DNA of 64,000 bases from Pseudomonadota bacterium (GTDB lineage: Bacteria; Pseudomonadota; Gammaproteobacteria; Steroidobacterales; Steroidobacteraceae), in the NCBI GenBank assembly GCA_021847105.1, contig JAJZUT010000001.1:186001-250000 (forward strand), written 5' to 3'. The notes below the pieces were generated by a model. It did not search any database. It was not told where the DNA came from and saw only the letters and a program-made list of their open reading frames with translations. Shown here piece after piece: positions 40,014 through 49,800 of this stretch; the first letter of the stretch is position 1; each line of letters starts with the position of its first letter. The translations under genes and the position numbers were made by a program.

Positions 40014-40778
40014 ATGACGATGTCAGCTTTGTATTCTGAACTGAAGGAACGGATCGTGCTCGTGACGGGCGGCGGCTCGGGCATCGGCGAGGCGATCGTC
40101 CGGCAATTTGCTGCGCAACAGGCCCGGGTGGCGTTCATCGACGTCGCCGAGGGCCCCGCGCTCGCGCTCGCGCAAGAACTGGCCGGCAGCGGGGCAAGCG
40201 TGCACTTCGAGCATTGCGATCTCACCGATGTGGCCGCCTTGCGGCGCGCGATTGCGGCCATTGGCGTTCGCCTCGGGCCGATCGAGGTGCTGGTCAACAA
40301 CGCCGCGAACGATGAACGACACGCCAGCGATGCGCTCACCGAAGCGCTGTGGGACCGGCTGATGGCGGTCAATCTGAAGCAGCAGTTTTTCTGCGCGCAG
40401 GCGGTACTACCGGGCATGCAGGCTGTTGGCCGCGGCGCGATCATCAATCTGGGCTCAATTTCCTGGATGATCGGCCAAGGCGGCATGGTGGCGTATACCG
40501 CGGCGAAATCCGCAATCCTCGGTCTGACCCGCTCGCTGGCGCGGGACTACGGTCCTTACGGCATTCGGGTCAACGCGGTCGCGCCCGGCTGGATCATGAC
40601 GCCGCGCCAGCTCGAAAAATGGGTCACACCGGAGACCGAGCGTGAAATCACGCAACGGCAGTGCCTGAAGCGCAAACTTCAGCCCGCGGAAGTGGCCAAT
40701 GTGGTGGTCTTTCTCGCCTCGGATGCGGCCAGCGCCTGTACCAGCCAGCAGTACATTATCGACGGTGGTTGGGTGTGA
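40014..40778 (+). CDS. SDR oxidoreductase, D-xylose 1-dehydrogenase (XylB of Caulobacter)-like
   Basis: A 254-residue short-chain dehydrogenase. It has TGGGSGIG (18-25) for the cofactor and NNA at 95-97. The catalytic Ser148 lies in INLGSISW and Tyr161/Lys165 in YTAAKS. Overall wording (ALYSELK, VLVNNAANDERH, GSISWMIGQGG, QLEKWVTP, QCLKRKL) closely follows Caulobacter XylB as I remember it. That enzyme oxidises D-xylose to xylonolactone with NAD+, the first Weimberg step; L-arabinose or L-fucose are alternatives. The start at 40014 has GGAG five bases upstream. No lactonase or XylD-type dehydratase is seen in the window. Confidence 0.85.
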   Translation: MTMSALYSELKERIVLVTGGGSGIGEAIVRQFAAQQARVAFIDVAEGPALALAQELAGSGASVHFEHCDLTDVAALRRAIAAIGVRLGPIEVLVNNAANDERHASDALTEALWDRLMAVNLKQQFFCAQAVLPGMQAVGRGAIINLGSISWMIGQGGMVAYTAAKSAILGLTRSLARDYGPYGIRVNAVAPGWIMTPRQLEKWVTPETEREITQRQCLKRKLQPAEVANVVVFLASDAASACTSQQYIIDGGWV

Positions 40779-40794
40779 GGCGGGTTCGTGCCGT

Positions 40795-41628
40795 TCAGCC
40801 CGGCACGCCGCGGTGCTTGCGCTGATCGATGCGCCGCACCGCGGTGTCGATCACCGCCAGGATGCGCTGCGCTGCGCCGGGCGCGTCTCCGGCCTCGATC
40901 GCATCGACCACCGCAGTGTGGCCTGTGACACTCGCAGCGTGATCGGTCGGGTCATCCACGGGCGAACTGTAGGTGAACGAGGCGACCAGCGCCGTCTCGA
41001 TGACCCCCGCAATGGAGCGGATGAGTGGGTTGCCTGAGGCGCTGCCGATCGCCAGGTGGAAGTCCAGATCAGCGGCCGCGAAGCTCTGACGGGATTGACC
41101 AGCGCGCCCGATCAGCCGCAGACACTCGCGCAACCGTGCGACATCCTCCGGCCGGCGCCGCCGCGCGGCGAGCGCGGCGGCGGCGGGTTCCACCGCGCGA
41201 CGAACCTCGGTCAGTGTCATGCGAAACTCGTCGTCGAGTCCAAGCCGTAGTCTCCACGCGAGCACATCGGCGTCAAAATAATTCCAAAAGACCGCATCAC
41301 GCACCCGCGTCCCGACCCGTGTCTTGGGGACAACAAATCCCTTGGCGGCGAGCGTTTTCATGACTTCGCGCAACACGGTGCGGGAGACGTCAAAGCGGGC
41401 GCAGAGTTCTGCCTCGCCGGGCATGGTGGTTCCGGACGGATAGCGTCCTTGCAGCAGCTCCGTGCCGAGAATCGCTGCAATCTGATCGTGGCTCGATCGG
41501 CCGCGCTCCGGTGCAAGCAGACTGAAGCGCGGCAGGGGCCGCGGCAGGTCCTGGTGCATCGGCCCGGCATCGCCCTTCTCGCCCTGATTTGCGGTGGGGA
41601 CCTCGTGCGAGATGAATGAACGGCTCAT
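40795..41628 (-). CDS. FadR/GntR-family transcriptional regulator
   Basis: A 277-residue regulator. It has a GntR winged helix (ELLQGRYPSGTTMPGEAELCARFDVSRTVLREVMKTLAAKGFV at about 56-98) and an FCD ligand domain beginning VRRAVEPAAAALAARR. It is paralogous to the regulator at 35051 in layout but clearly diverged. The start at 41628 has GGAG upstream; 41559 is an alternative. It faces the xylose-dehydrogenase-like gene tail to tail and is divergent from the exported glycoside hydrolases at 42033, so it may control both pentose oxidation and polysaccharide hydrolysis. Confidence 0.87.
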   Translation of the reverse strand: MSRSFISHEVPTANQGEKGDAGPMHQDLPRPLPRFSLLAPERGRSSHDQIAAILGTELLQGRYPSGTTMPGEAELCARFDVSRTVLREVMKTLAAKGFVVPKTRVGTRVRDAVFWNYFDADVLAWRLRLGLDDEFRMTLTEVRRAVEPAAAALAARRRRPEDVARLRECLRLIGRAGQSRQSFAAADLDFHLAIGSASGNPLIRSIAGVIETALVASFTYSSPVDDPTDHAASVTGHTAVVDAIEAGDAPGAAQRILAVIDTAVRRIDQRKHRGVPG

Positions 41629-42032
41629 GCTCCAATGCTCCCACGATCGGGCTGACGGGCGGCAGCTGCCGGCGGATCGAGCGGAGCGCGGAGGTCTTCT
41701 CTGCGTCCCCTGTATTGCAGTAAGACGTTCCAGCACGGAGAATCTTCCCCCGAGCGCGCCGGCGCAGCAGCGAAGTGCGGCGACCGGCCATGGGGCCGTA
41801 CTCGACTGCAGGGTCGGGCAGATGCCCGGCGTCGACTTGACCCGCCACCGAATTGCTATATTTTAGCGTCGTCATTCGACCCATCACAGCGGCAGTGCAC
41901 CTCACCACAATCTTCCGGGACGTGGCCAACGGCGCCGCGCGCGGCGTGATACCGTTCAGCGAGACGCACCTCTCATGCACTATGCAGGCGTGCTCAAGCG
42001 CCTGTGGGCGGCTGGGCGACGCTGCTTAGCGC
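41629..42032. promoter_or_regulatory. Gene-free region with candidate promoter for the glycosidase genes
   Basis: Some 400 bases separate the regulator start from the signal-peptide protein at 42033. A possible sigma-70 promoter on the plus strand is TTGACC (41837-41842), 16 bases, then TATTTT (41859-41864), inside a TATATTTT run that stands out in GC-rich DNA. No coding region is supported here. Confidence 0.4.
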
Positions 42033-43508
42033 ATGAGCGTCACCGGCCTGCTCCGCCACCGTGCCTTGCGCACCGCCTTGTGTGCGCTCGGCGCACTCGC
42101 GTGCGCCTATCGTGCGCCCGCCGCTCCGGCGGCAGTCACAGCGCTGCCCGCGGCGGCCATCCGTCGCATCACCGCCAATTCGCGCGGTATGTACCGGGAC
42201 ATTGAACGGCGCACGTTCGAATATTTCTGGGATACGACCAATCCGCGCAACGGCCTCGCGCCGGATCGCTGGCCCACCGCGGCGCCCTCGAGTATCGCCG
42301 CCACCGGTTTTGCGCTCACCGCCGAAGTCATCGGTGCACAGCGCGGCTACGTCAGCCGCCGCGCCGCCGCCCAGCGCGTGCGCACGACGCTGGCCTTCCT
42401 GCTGAGTCTCCCGCAGGGCCCCGCGCGCTACGGAGTGGCGGGCTATCAGGGCTTCTTCTACCATTTTCTGAATCTGCGCACCGGCCTGCGCGTCCGGCAC
42501 AGCGAACTGTCGACGATCGATACCGCACTGCTGATGGCCGGCGTGCTCACCGCCGGAAGTTATTTCGACCGGCCAACGCCGCTCGAGACGCGCATCCGCG
42601 CCCTGGCCCGACAATTGTATCTGCGGGTCAACTGGCGCTGGGCTGCCCCGGGTGTCGATCCGCGCGTCAGCATCGCCTGGTATCCCGAGAGCGGCTTCTC
42701 CCCGGTGCGCTGGAGCGGCTATAACGAAGCATCGATTCTGTACATTCTCGCTCTGGGTTCTCCCACGCATCCTTTGCGTGCTGGCGCGTGGCAGGCGTGG
42801 ACGTCCACCGACGCTGCGGACTGGCGTCACGTCGATGGCCAGACACTGTTGGCGTTCGGGCCGCAGTTTGGTCATCAGTACACGGCAGTGTGGATCGACC
42901 TGCGTGGCATCGCCGACGCGTTCATGCGCGCACACCACGAGACGTATTTCGAGAACGGACGCCGCGCCACGCTGGCGCAGCGTCAGTACGCCATTCGCAA
43001 TCCGCACAACTGGGCCGGCTATGGACCGACCATCTGGGGGCTGACCACGTGTGACGGCCCCGGCAATGTCACTGCGCCGTTCCAACACGGCACCCGCCGT
43101 TTCTACGGCTACGTCGCACGCGGGATCACCCGGCCAAGCAAGGATGACGGTACGCTGGCGCCGACCGCCATGGTCGCATCGTTGCCCTTTGCGCCGCGCG
43201 TGGTCAGCATGGGGACCACGGCCGTGCTGCGCCGCTATGGCACGCTGATCTATACACGCTACGGATTTCTCGATTCCTTCAACCCGAGTTTCCTCGATGG
43301 CGCGCGCGCACGCCACGGACACGTCGTCCCTGGACTCGGCTGGGCGGACGGAGATTACCTCGGGATCGACCAGGGTCCGATCATCGCAATGATCGAAAAT
43401 GCGCGCTCGGGACTCCTTTGGCGCCTCATGCGCGCCAATCCTTATGTCCGTCGGGGCCTGCGGCGTGCCGGATTCACCGGCGGTTGGCTGCAGGCAGCGC
43501 ACCGGTAG
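42033..43508 (+). CDS. Exported glycoamylase-domain protein (GH144-like)
   Basis: A 491-residue precursor with a signal peptide (hydrophobic ALCALGALACAYRAPAAPA at about 14-32). Its (alpha/alpha)6 catalytic domain of the Glycoamylase family is marked by RRTFEYFWDTTNPRNGL, PSSIAATGFALTAEVIGAQRGYVSR, RHSELSTIDTALLMAG and YNEASILYILALGSPTHPL. Characterised relatives in GH144 are endo-beta-1,2-glucanases. It probably acts in the periplasm or outside the cell. It is followed by a secreted GH39-like protein in the same direction. The exact substrate could be a beta-glucan or another polysaccharide. Confidence 0.8.
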   Translation: MSVTGLLRHRALRTALCALGALACAYRAPAAPAAVTALPAAAIRRITANSRGMYRDIERRTFEYFWDTTNPRNGLAPDRWPTAAPSSIAATGFALTAEVIGAQRGYVSRRAAAQRVRTTLAFLLSLPQGPARYGVAGYQGFFYHFLNLRTGLRVRHSELSTIDTALLMAGVLTAGSYFDRPTPLETRIRALARQLYLRVNWRWAAPGVDPRVSIAWYPESGFSPVRWSGYNEASILYILALGSPTHPLRAGAWQAWTSTDAADWRHVDGQTLLAFGPQFGHQYTAVWIDLRGIADAFMRAHHETYFENGRRATLAQRQYAIRNPHNWAGYGPTIWGLTTCDGPGNVTAPFQHGTRRFYGYVARGITRPSKDDGTLAPTAMVASLPFAPRVVSMGTTAVLRRYGTLIYTRYGFLDSFNPSFLDGARARHGHVVPGLGWADGDYLGIDQGPIIAMIENARSGLLWRLMRANPYVRRGLRRAGFTGGWLQAAHR

Positions 43509-43633
43509 CCGGCTCGTCGGCCCGGCCGCCACGGTGCGCCGTGCCCGCTCGAGGTGGCGAAAATCCTCTACCATGGCGGTCGAGCCGCCTCGAGCCACGG
43601 AATCTCATGACCTGCCGCCGCGGAGACACTGCC

Positions 43634-45238
43634 ATGACGCGCACCCTGCTTTTGGTCCTGCTCATTGCACTGGCGTGCGGCGCCAGCACGCAGCTTGAAG
43701 CGGCGCCGGCAAGCGCCGCGACCCCGGCCGCCAGCGAGGTCCTGCACATCGATGCACAGGCACCGGGTCAGGCCTTTCCGCACTTCTGGGAGCGCATGTT
43801 CGGTTCTGGCCGCGCGGTGCTGGTGCTGCGCGCGAATTATCAGCGTGACCTGCGGATGATGCGCGCCGAGACGGGCATCCGTTACGTGCGCTTTCACGGT
43901 CTGCTCGACGACGACGTGGGGCTCGCCGATGCACATGCAGCGCTCTTTTATGACCGCCATGGCCGGCGGGGCAAGAGCCGCGAGCTGGCTGCGCCATACA
44001 ATTTCTCCTACGTCGACCAGATCATGGACGCGCTGCGCGCGCAGGGCGTTCGGCCATACGTGGAACTCGACTTCATGCCCCAGACGCTCGCCAGCAACCG
44101 GCACGAAGTGCAGCCCTTCTGGTATCGCCCGAACGTGTCCCCGCCGCGCAGCTACGCGGCATGGGATCACCTGATCGAGGCGCTGGCCCGGCATTTCATC
44201 GCGCGCTACGGTATCAACGAGGTCGCGAAGTGGTACTTCGAGGTCTGGAACGAGCCAAACCTGAGCTTCTGGGGCGGCGTGCCGAAGCAGAAGACCTATT
44301 TCACGCTCTACGACCATACGGCACGGGCGTTGAAGAGCGTCAGTCCCCGCCTGCGCGTCGGTGGTCCAGCAACCGCTCAGGCCGCCTGGGTCAGTGCATT
44401 CTTGCGCCACGTTGCGCGCGTGCACGCGCCGATCGATTTCGTCAGTACCCACGTCTATGGCAATGACACCGCGGCGCACGTTTTCGGGGCGCACGTGTCC
44501 GTCTCACGGCGCACGATGGTGTGCCGGGCGGTGCGCAAGGTTCACCGCCAGATCGCCCGCTCGCCGTATCCGCATCTGCCGTTGATCCTCTCGGAGTTCA
44601 ACGCGAGCTACAGCAATGAACCGGATGTGACCGACACGCCCTACATGGGCCCATGGATTGCCTCGACCATCCGGCAGTGCGACGGACTGCTGCATGCGAT
44701 GAGCTATTGGACGTTCTCGGATGTGTTCGAGGAGGGCGGAGTGATCCGTAAGCCCTTCTACGGCGGGTTTGGACTGATCGCCGAGGACGATATTCCGAAG
44801 CCATCCTTCAATGCCTTTGTGCTGCTGCACAAGCTGGGACACGTGCGTCTGCAACCTGCCGCCCGTTCCGTATTGATCACGCGGACCCGCTCTGGCTCGC
44901 TCGTGCTGGCGCTGTGGAACTACGCCCGACCGGATGGCCGGGGGCGCCATTACACTCCACCGCCGCGCCAGCGCACTCGGCGCGTATTCGACCTCACGCT
45001 CGAGAGATTTCCCGCTGCAGCGCACGGGCTGTTATGGCGAGTCGATGATGCGCACAGCAACGTGCTGCGGGTGTTCGATGCCATGGGCAGGCCATCTTGG
45101 CCGACGCCGCAGCAGATCAAGGTGCTGCGCGCGGCAGGGCGGCTTGCACCGCCGCGCCCGGTGCAGCTGGTCGGTGGCCGGATCTCAGTCGCGGTACCGC
45201 AGCACGGCCTGGCGCTGCTGCTGTTGCCTCGCGGTTGA
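43634..45238 (+). CDS. Exported GH39-family glycosidase (beta-xylosidase-like)
   Basis: A 534-residue precursor with a signal peptide (MTRTLLLVLLIALACGAS). The (beta/alpha)8 barrel carries the acid/base Glu207 in FEVWNEPNLSFWG and the nucleophile Glu321 in LILSEFNASY, both hallmarks of GH39 retaining beta-xylosidases or iduronidases. A C-terminal beta-sandwich follows from about 400. The start at 43634 (GGAG upstream) places the signal peptide at the N-terminus. Release of xylose would feed the neighbouring oxidative pathway. Confidence 0.87.
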   Translation: MTRTLLLVLLIALACGASTQLEAAPASAATPAASEVLHIDAQAPGQAFPHFWERMFGSGRAVLVLRANYQRDLRMMRAETGIRYVRFHGLLDDDVGLADAHAALFYDRHGRRGKSRELAAPYNFSYVDQIMDALRAQGVRPYVELDFMPQTLASNRHEVQPFWYRPNVSPPRSYAAWDHLIEALARHFIARYGINEVAKWYFEVWNEPNLSFWGGVPKQKTYFTLYDHTARALKSVSPRLRVGGPATAQAAWVSAFLRHVARVHAPIDFVSTHVYGNDTAAHVFGAHVSVSRRTMVCRAVRKVHRQIARSPYPHLPLILSEFNASYSNEPDVTDTPYMGPWIASTIRQCDGLLHAMSYWTFSDVFEEGGVIRKPFYGGFGLIAEDDIPKPSFNAFVLLHKLGHVRLQPAARSVLITRTRSGSLVLALWNYARPDGRGRHYTPPPRQRTRRVFDLTLERFPAAAHGLLWRVDDAHSNVLRVFDAMGRPSWPTPQQIKVLRAAGRLAPPRPVQLVGGRISVAVPQHGLALLLLPRG

Positions 45239-45242
45239 ACGC

Positions 45243-46847
45243 TCAGCGCGACCGTGCAAACGTTCGCTCCAGCTGCCGCAGGTCGCGGCCGCGGGTTTCG
45301 TGTCCGAAGCGGGCGATCAGGAAGAGGCTGAGCAGAACTGCAATTGCGGTAACGGCACTCGACAGGCGCAGTGCCGGTACCAGTGCGAGCGCTCCGAGCC
45401 CCTGGCAGATCAGGCCTCCGGCCTTGCTGCAGCCGGCCACCCAGCCGGTGGCCCGTCCGCGAACCGCAAGCGGGTAGTTCTCCGCGGCATAAGGCAGAAG
45501 AATGGCGATCACTCCGGTCGAGCCAACGATGAGCAATACAGAAGCGAGCAGCGGGTTGGCCGCAGCCGGTAGCCCGGATTGCTGCAGCGTGAGCGCCAGG
45601 ACGCCGGCGGCCGTGATCGCGGTCATCACCAGCAGCGCGCCCTTGGTGCTCCAGCGCGAGTAGAGTACCGCGGCGAATATCACCACCGGCGCGGCCAATA
45701 CAGATGAGCGGGTCATCAGTGTGGCGGCAAGCCCCATGTCGCGGCCCCCAGCAATCAGTTCGCCGGGCAGCCACAACAGCAGTCCGAAATTAACGAGCCC
45801 CCAGGACAGCCCGGCAACGCTCAGCGCCATCGACGTGCCGGGCAGGCCCCGCCGCGCGGGCAGCTCTCGGTCCCGTTCCCCAGCCGGTGCCTCGTCCGCT
45901 GCCGCCGGCGCGATCATCCGCGCGCCGAAGCGCTCAAGCGTCGCACGCGCCGCATCCGGGTGGCCGATGTGCAGCAGAAACCGGGGTGATTCGGGAATCA
46001 GCGGCGATAAGGCAATCAGCAGCAGTCCCGAGGGGAGATTGAGAAACCACATGATCCGCCAGCCGAAGTACGGCTGCAGCAGTGCCGAGAATCCCGAGGC
46101 TGCAAGATACCCGCCGAGCGCACCGGCGCCGCCGACCAGCACCAGGCTCCAGCCGCGATGCTGCGTCGGCATGATCTCCGCGAGCAGCGCGTAGGCCACC
46201 GGCAGCAGCCCGCCGGCCGAGGCGCCCATGAGAAAACACATGAACACGTTCCACTCGAAGGACGGCATCGCTCCGCAGATCGAGGTGCCGATGAACATGA
46301 CGCCCGCGAGCAGAATGGTTGCGCGGCGGCCGTACCGATCTGCCAGCGAGCCCCAGATGAACGAGCCGAGCGTTGCGCCCGTCAATGCCGCAAAGGGTAG
46401 TACCGAGACCTGCGCCGCACTGAGGCGATACTCGCTGCGCATACCCGGGATGACAAAGCCGAGCGAGCTGACCTTCATGATGTCGACGGCTAGCGCAATC
46501 GCAAGCGCCGCGCAGGCCGCCCAGTGCCAGGCGGTGAGTGGTGCTTCTTCGGGCGCCACAACGCGCTCGAGCACCGCGCCGCAGTCGCCGGCGGCCGCGT
46601 CGGGCTGCAGACCGTATGCGGCCGCCATCACACCGATCAGGATGCACGCCATCCCGAAGAGCATCGGGGTACCCATCGGCATACCGGCCATCCGGTAATG
46701 CATTGCACGAGCCATGAGGAATGGCGGGATGTGCAGCAGCACGCCGAGCACGATGCCGGTACTGCCGAGCCAGAACGCGGCCGGGCTGCGTCGGTCCGCG
46801 AACATGAACCACTTGTGCACCGGCTTCTCCCTGAAATCCCGGCGCAA
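45243..46847 (-). CDS. MFS transporter with extra N-terminal membrane segments
   Basis: A 534-residue permease. Residues 22-80 contain two hydrophobic segments, followed by a standard 12-segment MFS core beginning near WHWAACAALAIALAVDIMK. The core contains the loop 2-3 motif GSLADRYGRRATIL and ESPRFLLHIGHPDAA, as in sugar and organic-acid porters. It is downstream of pyruvate carboxylase by 32 bases, on the same strand, and convergent with the GH39 gene. A substrate from the adjacent sugar catabolism or an organic acid is likely. The start could be at an internal Met near residue 15. Confidence 0.82.
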   Translation of the reverse strand: MRRDFREKPVHKWFMFADRRSPAAFWLGSTGIVLGVLLHIPPFLMARAMHYRMAGMPMGTPMLFGMACILIGVMAAAYGLQPDAAAGDCGAVLERVVAPEEAPLTAWHWAACAALAIALAVDIMKVSSLGFVIPGMRSEYRLSAAQVSVLPFAALTGATLGSFIWGSLADRYGRRATILLAGVMFIGTSICGAMPSFEWNVFMCFLMGASAGGLLPVAYALLAEIMPTQHRGWSLVLVGGAGALGGYLAASGFSALLQPYFGWRIMWFLNLPSGLLLIALSPLIPESPRFLLHIGHPDAARATLERFGARMIAPAAADEAPAGERDRELPARRGLPGTSMALSVAGLSWGLVNFGLLLWLPGELIAGGRDMGLAATLMTRSSVLAAPVVIFAAVLYSRWSTKGALLVMTAITAAGVLALTLQQSGLPAAANPLLASVLLIVGSTGVIAILLPYAAENYPLAVRGRATGWVAGCSKAGGLICQGLGALALVPALRLSSAVTAIAVLLSLFLIARFGHETRGRDLRQLERTFARSR

Positions 46848-46879
46848 CCGCCGGCTGGCGCCGACGCGCCGGAACGATC

Positions 46880-49800
46880 TCAGCGCAGTACGATGAGCAG
46901 ATCTTTCGGGTCGACCTGCTGGCCCGGCGTGATCACGATCTCCGCCACCTCGCCGTCGATCTCGGCCCGCACCTGGGTCTCCATCTTCATCGCCTCGAGA
47001 CTCACCAGCACATCGCCGCGTGCGACTTTGCGCCCCACGCTCACCGCAATCGTCGCAACCGTTCCGGGCATGGGTGCGCCAACCTGCCGGGCATCGCCTG
47101 GCTCGGCCTTGCGTTGCGGTGGGCGCTTGGCGATCTGACTGCGGTCCGCAACGCGCAGCGAGCGGGGCTGGCCGTTGAGCTCCATGAACACCGTGCGCAT
47201 GCCGTCTTCGTGCAGTTCGCTGCAGGCCACGTAGCGCACGAACAGACGCTTGCCGCGTTCGAGATCGACACTGATCTCATCGCCCGGCTCCATGCCATAA
47301 AAGAACACCGATGTCGGCAGAATGCTCACGTCGCCGTAGCGGGCCCGCTCGGCGGCGTAGTCGAGCCAGACTTTCGGATACATCAGATAGGACGCCAGAT
47401 CGTCATCGCTGAGTGCACGCGGTGTTGCCTTCTGGATCTTCGCCCGCGTGGCCGACAGATCGGCCGGTGACATCGAGGCGCCCGGCCGCTCTGCCAGGGG
47501 GGCGGCATTTTTGAGCACCTTGCGTTGCAGCGCCGGCGGAAATCCCCCGTACGGCTGCCCCAGATCGCCGTGGAAGAACTGCACCACCGAGTCGGGGAAC
47601 GGTACGTCCACTTCAGGGTCCAGGACCTGCTGCGGCGTCAGCCCACTCGTCACCATCAGCAGAGCCATGTCACCGACCACCTTGGAGCTCGGCGTGACTT
47701 TCACGATGTCGCCGAACATCTGATTGACGTCCGCATACGCCTGCGCCACCTGCGGCCAGTGCGCGCTGTCGATGCCGAGCGCGCGTGCCTGCTCGCGCAG
47801 ATTGGTGAACTGTCCGCCGGGCATGCCATGGACATATACCTCGGAGGCTCCGGAGCGGATGTCGCTCTCGAAAGCGACGTACAGACGGCGCACCTGCTCC
47901 CAGTATGAGGAAAGCATGCGCAGTTTCGTCGGATCCACGCCGCAATCGCGCGGGCCGTGCCGTAGCGCCTCGACGATCGAGCCGAGATTCGGCTGCGAGG
48001 TCAGTCCGCTCATCGCGTCGATGGCCCCGTCGACGGCATCGGCGCCGGCCTCGATCGCGGCCAGGACGCTGGCGGCGGCGATGCCACTGGTGTCATGGGT
48101 ATGGAAGTGCACCGGCAGGCCGATCTCCTCCTTCAGCGCCTTGACCAGCGTGAAGGCGGCGCGTGGCCGGCACAGTCCGGCCATGTCTTTGATGCCGAGC
48201 ACATGCGCACCGGCGGCTTTCAGTTGCTGCCCAAGGCTCAGGTAATAATCGAGTGTGTACTTGCGCTCGTGCGGATCAATGAGGTTGCCGGTGTAGCAGA
48301 TGGCCGCTTCGCACAGCCGCCCGGTCTCGAGCACTGCGTCGATTGCCACCCGCATGTTCTCGACCCAGTTAAGCGAGTCGAAGATGCGGAATACGTCAAT
48401 ACCGCGTTCGGCCGCCTGCTTGACGAAAAAGCGCACGACATTGTCAGGGTAATTCGCGTAGCCGACCGCATTGGCGGAGCGCAGTAGCATCTGCAGCAGC
48501 AGATTCGGCATGCGCTCGCGCAGGGCAGCAAGCCGCTCCCAGGGATCCTCGCGCAGGAAGCGCATCGCCACATCGAAGGTCGCTCCGCCCCAGCATTCCA
48601 CCGAGAACAGCTGCGGGACGAGGCTCGCGTAGTACGGCGCGATCGCAGCCATGTCGATGGTGCGCATGCGCGTGGCGAGCAGCGACTGATGTGCATCGCG
48701 CATGGTGGTGTCGGTGAGCAGCACGCGCTGCTCGGCGAGCATCCAGCGGGCGAATCCCTCGGGGCCGAGCTCATCGAGCTTCTGGCGCGTGCCGGCCTGC
48801 GGTTCGGTGAGCGGCACCGGTGGCAGCTTCGGTGTTTCGATCCGCTCCGGGCGCGGTCGCGCGCGCGTTTCGGGGTTGCCGTTGACGATGATGTCGGCGA
48901 TGTAACTGAGAATGCGTGTCGCACGGTCACGCTTGCGCGGCCAACGAAACAGCTCAGGCGTCTCGTCGATGAACTTCGTCGTGTAGGTGCCATCGGCGAA
49001 GTGCCGATGGCAGATCACCTGATCGAGGAAGCGCAAGTTCGTGACCACGCCGCGGATGCGGAATTCCCACAGCGCGCGGTGCATACGCGCGATCGCTTCT
49101 TCGGGAGTCGAGGCCCAGGCGGTTACCTTAACCAGCAACGAATCGTATGAGCGGGTGATGATCGCGCCGGTGTAGGCGGTACCGGCGTCAAGGCGGATGC
49201 CGAAGCCGGCGGGACTGCGGTAAGCGCTGATCTTGCCGTAATCCGGGATGAAGTTGTTTTCCGGATCCTCGGTCGTTACGCGGCACTGCAGGGCGTGGGC
49301 CTGGATGCGGATGTCCTGCTGCGCCGGTACGCCGCTCTCGGGCGTGCCAAGCCGCGCACCCTCGGCAATGCGGATCTGCGCCTTGACCAGATCGATGCCG
49401 GTGGCGCACTCGGTCACCGTGTGCTCGACCTGTATGCGCGGGTTGACCTCGATGAAATAAAATCGACCGCTATCCGCGTCCTGCAGAAATTCAACCGTGC
49501 CGGCATTGCGGTAGTGAGCCGCCCGGCCGATGGCGAGCGCCGCCTGACAGATCTCCTCGCGCTGCTCGGCGTTGAGAAACACCGCCGGGGCGCGTTCGAC
49601 CACCTTCTGGTTTCGCCGCTGCACGGTGCAGTCGCGCTCGTAGAGGTGAACCAGCCCGCCGTGGGCGTCACCGAGGATCTGCACCTCAACGTGGCGGGCG
49701 CGGCGCACCAGTTTCTCGAGATACACCTCGTCATTGCCGAACGCCGCCTTGGCCTCGCGCCGGGCCACTGGCAGCAGTTCGTTGAGCTGTTGGTCGTTCT

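Noticed and set aside
41994-43598. 534-codon minus-strand open frame
   Set aside because: It is antisense to the exported GH144-like protein, which has a signal peptide and conserved motifs; the shadow shows none.
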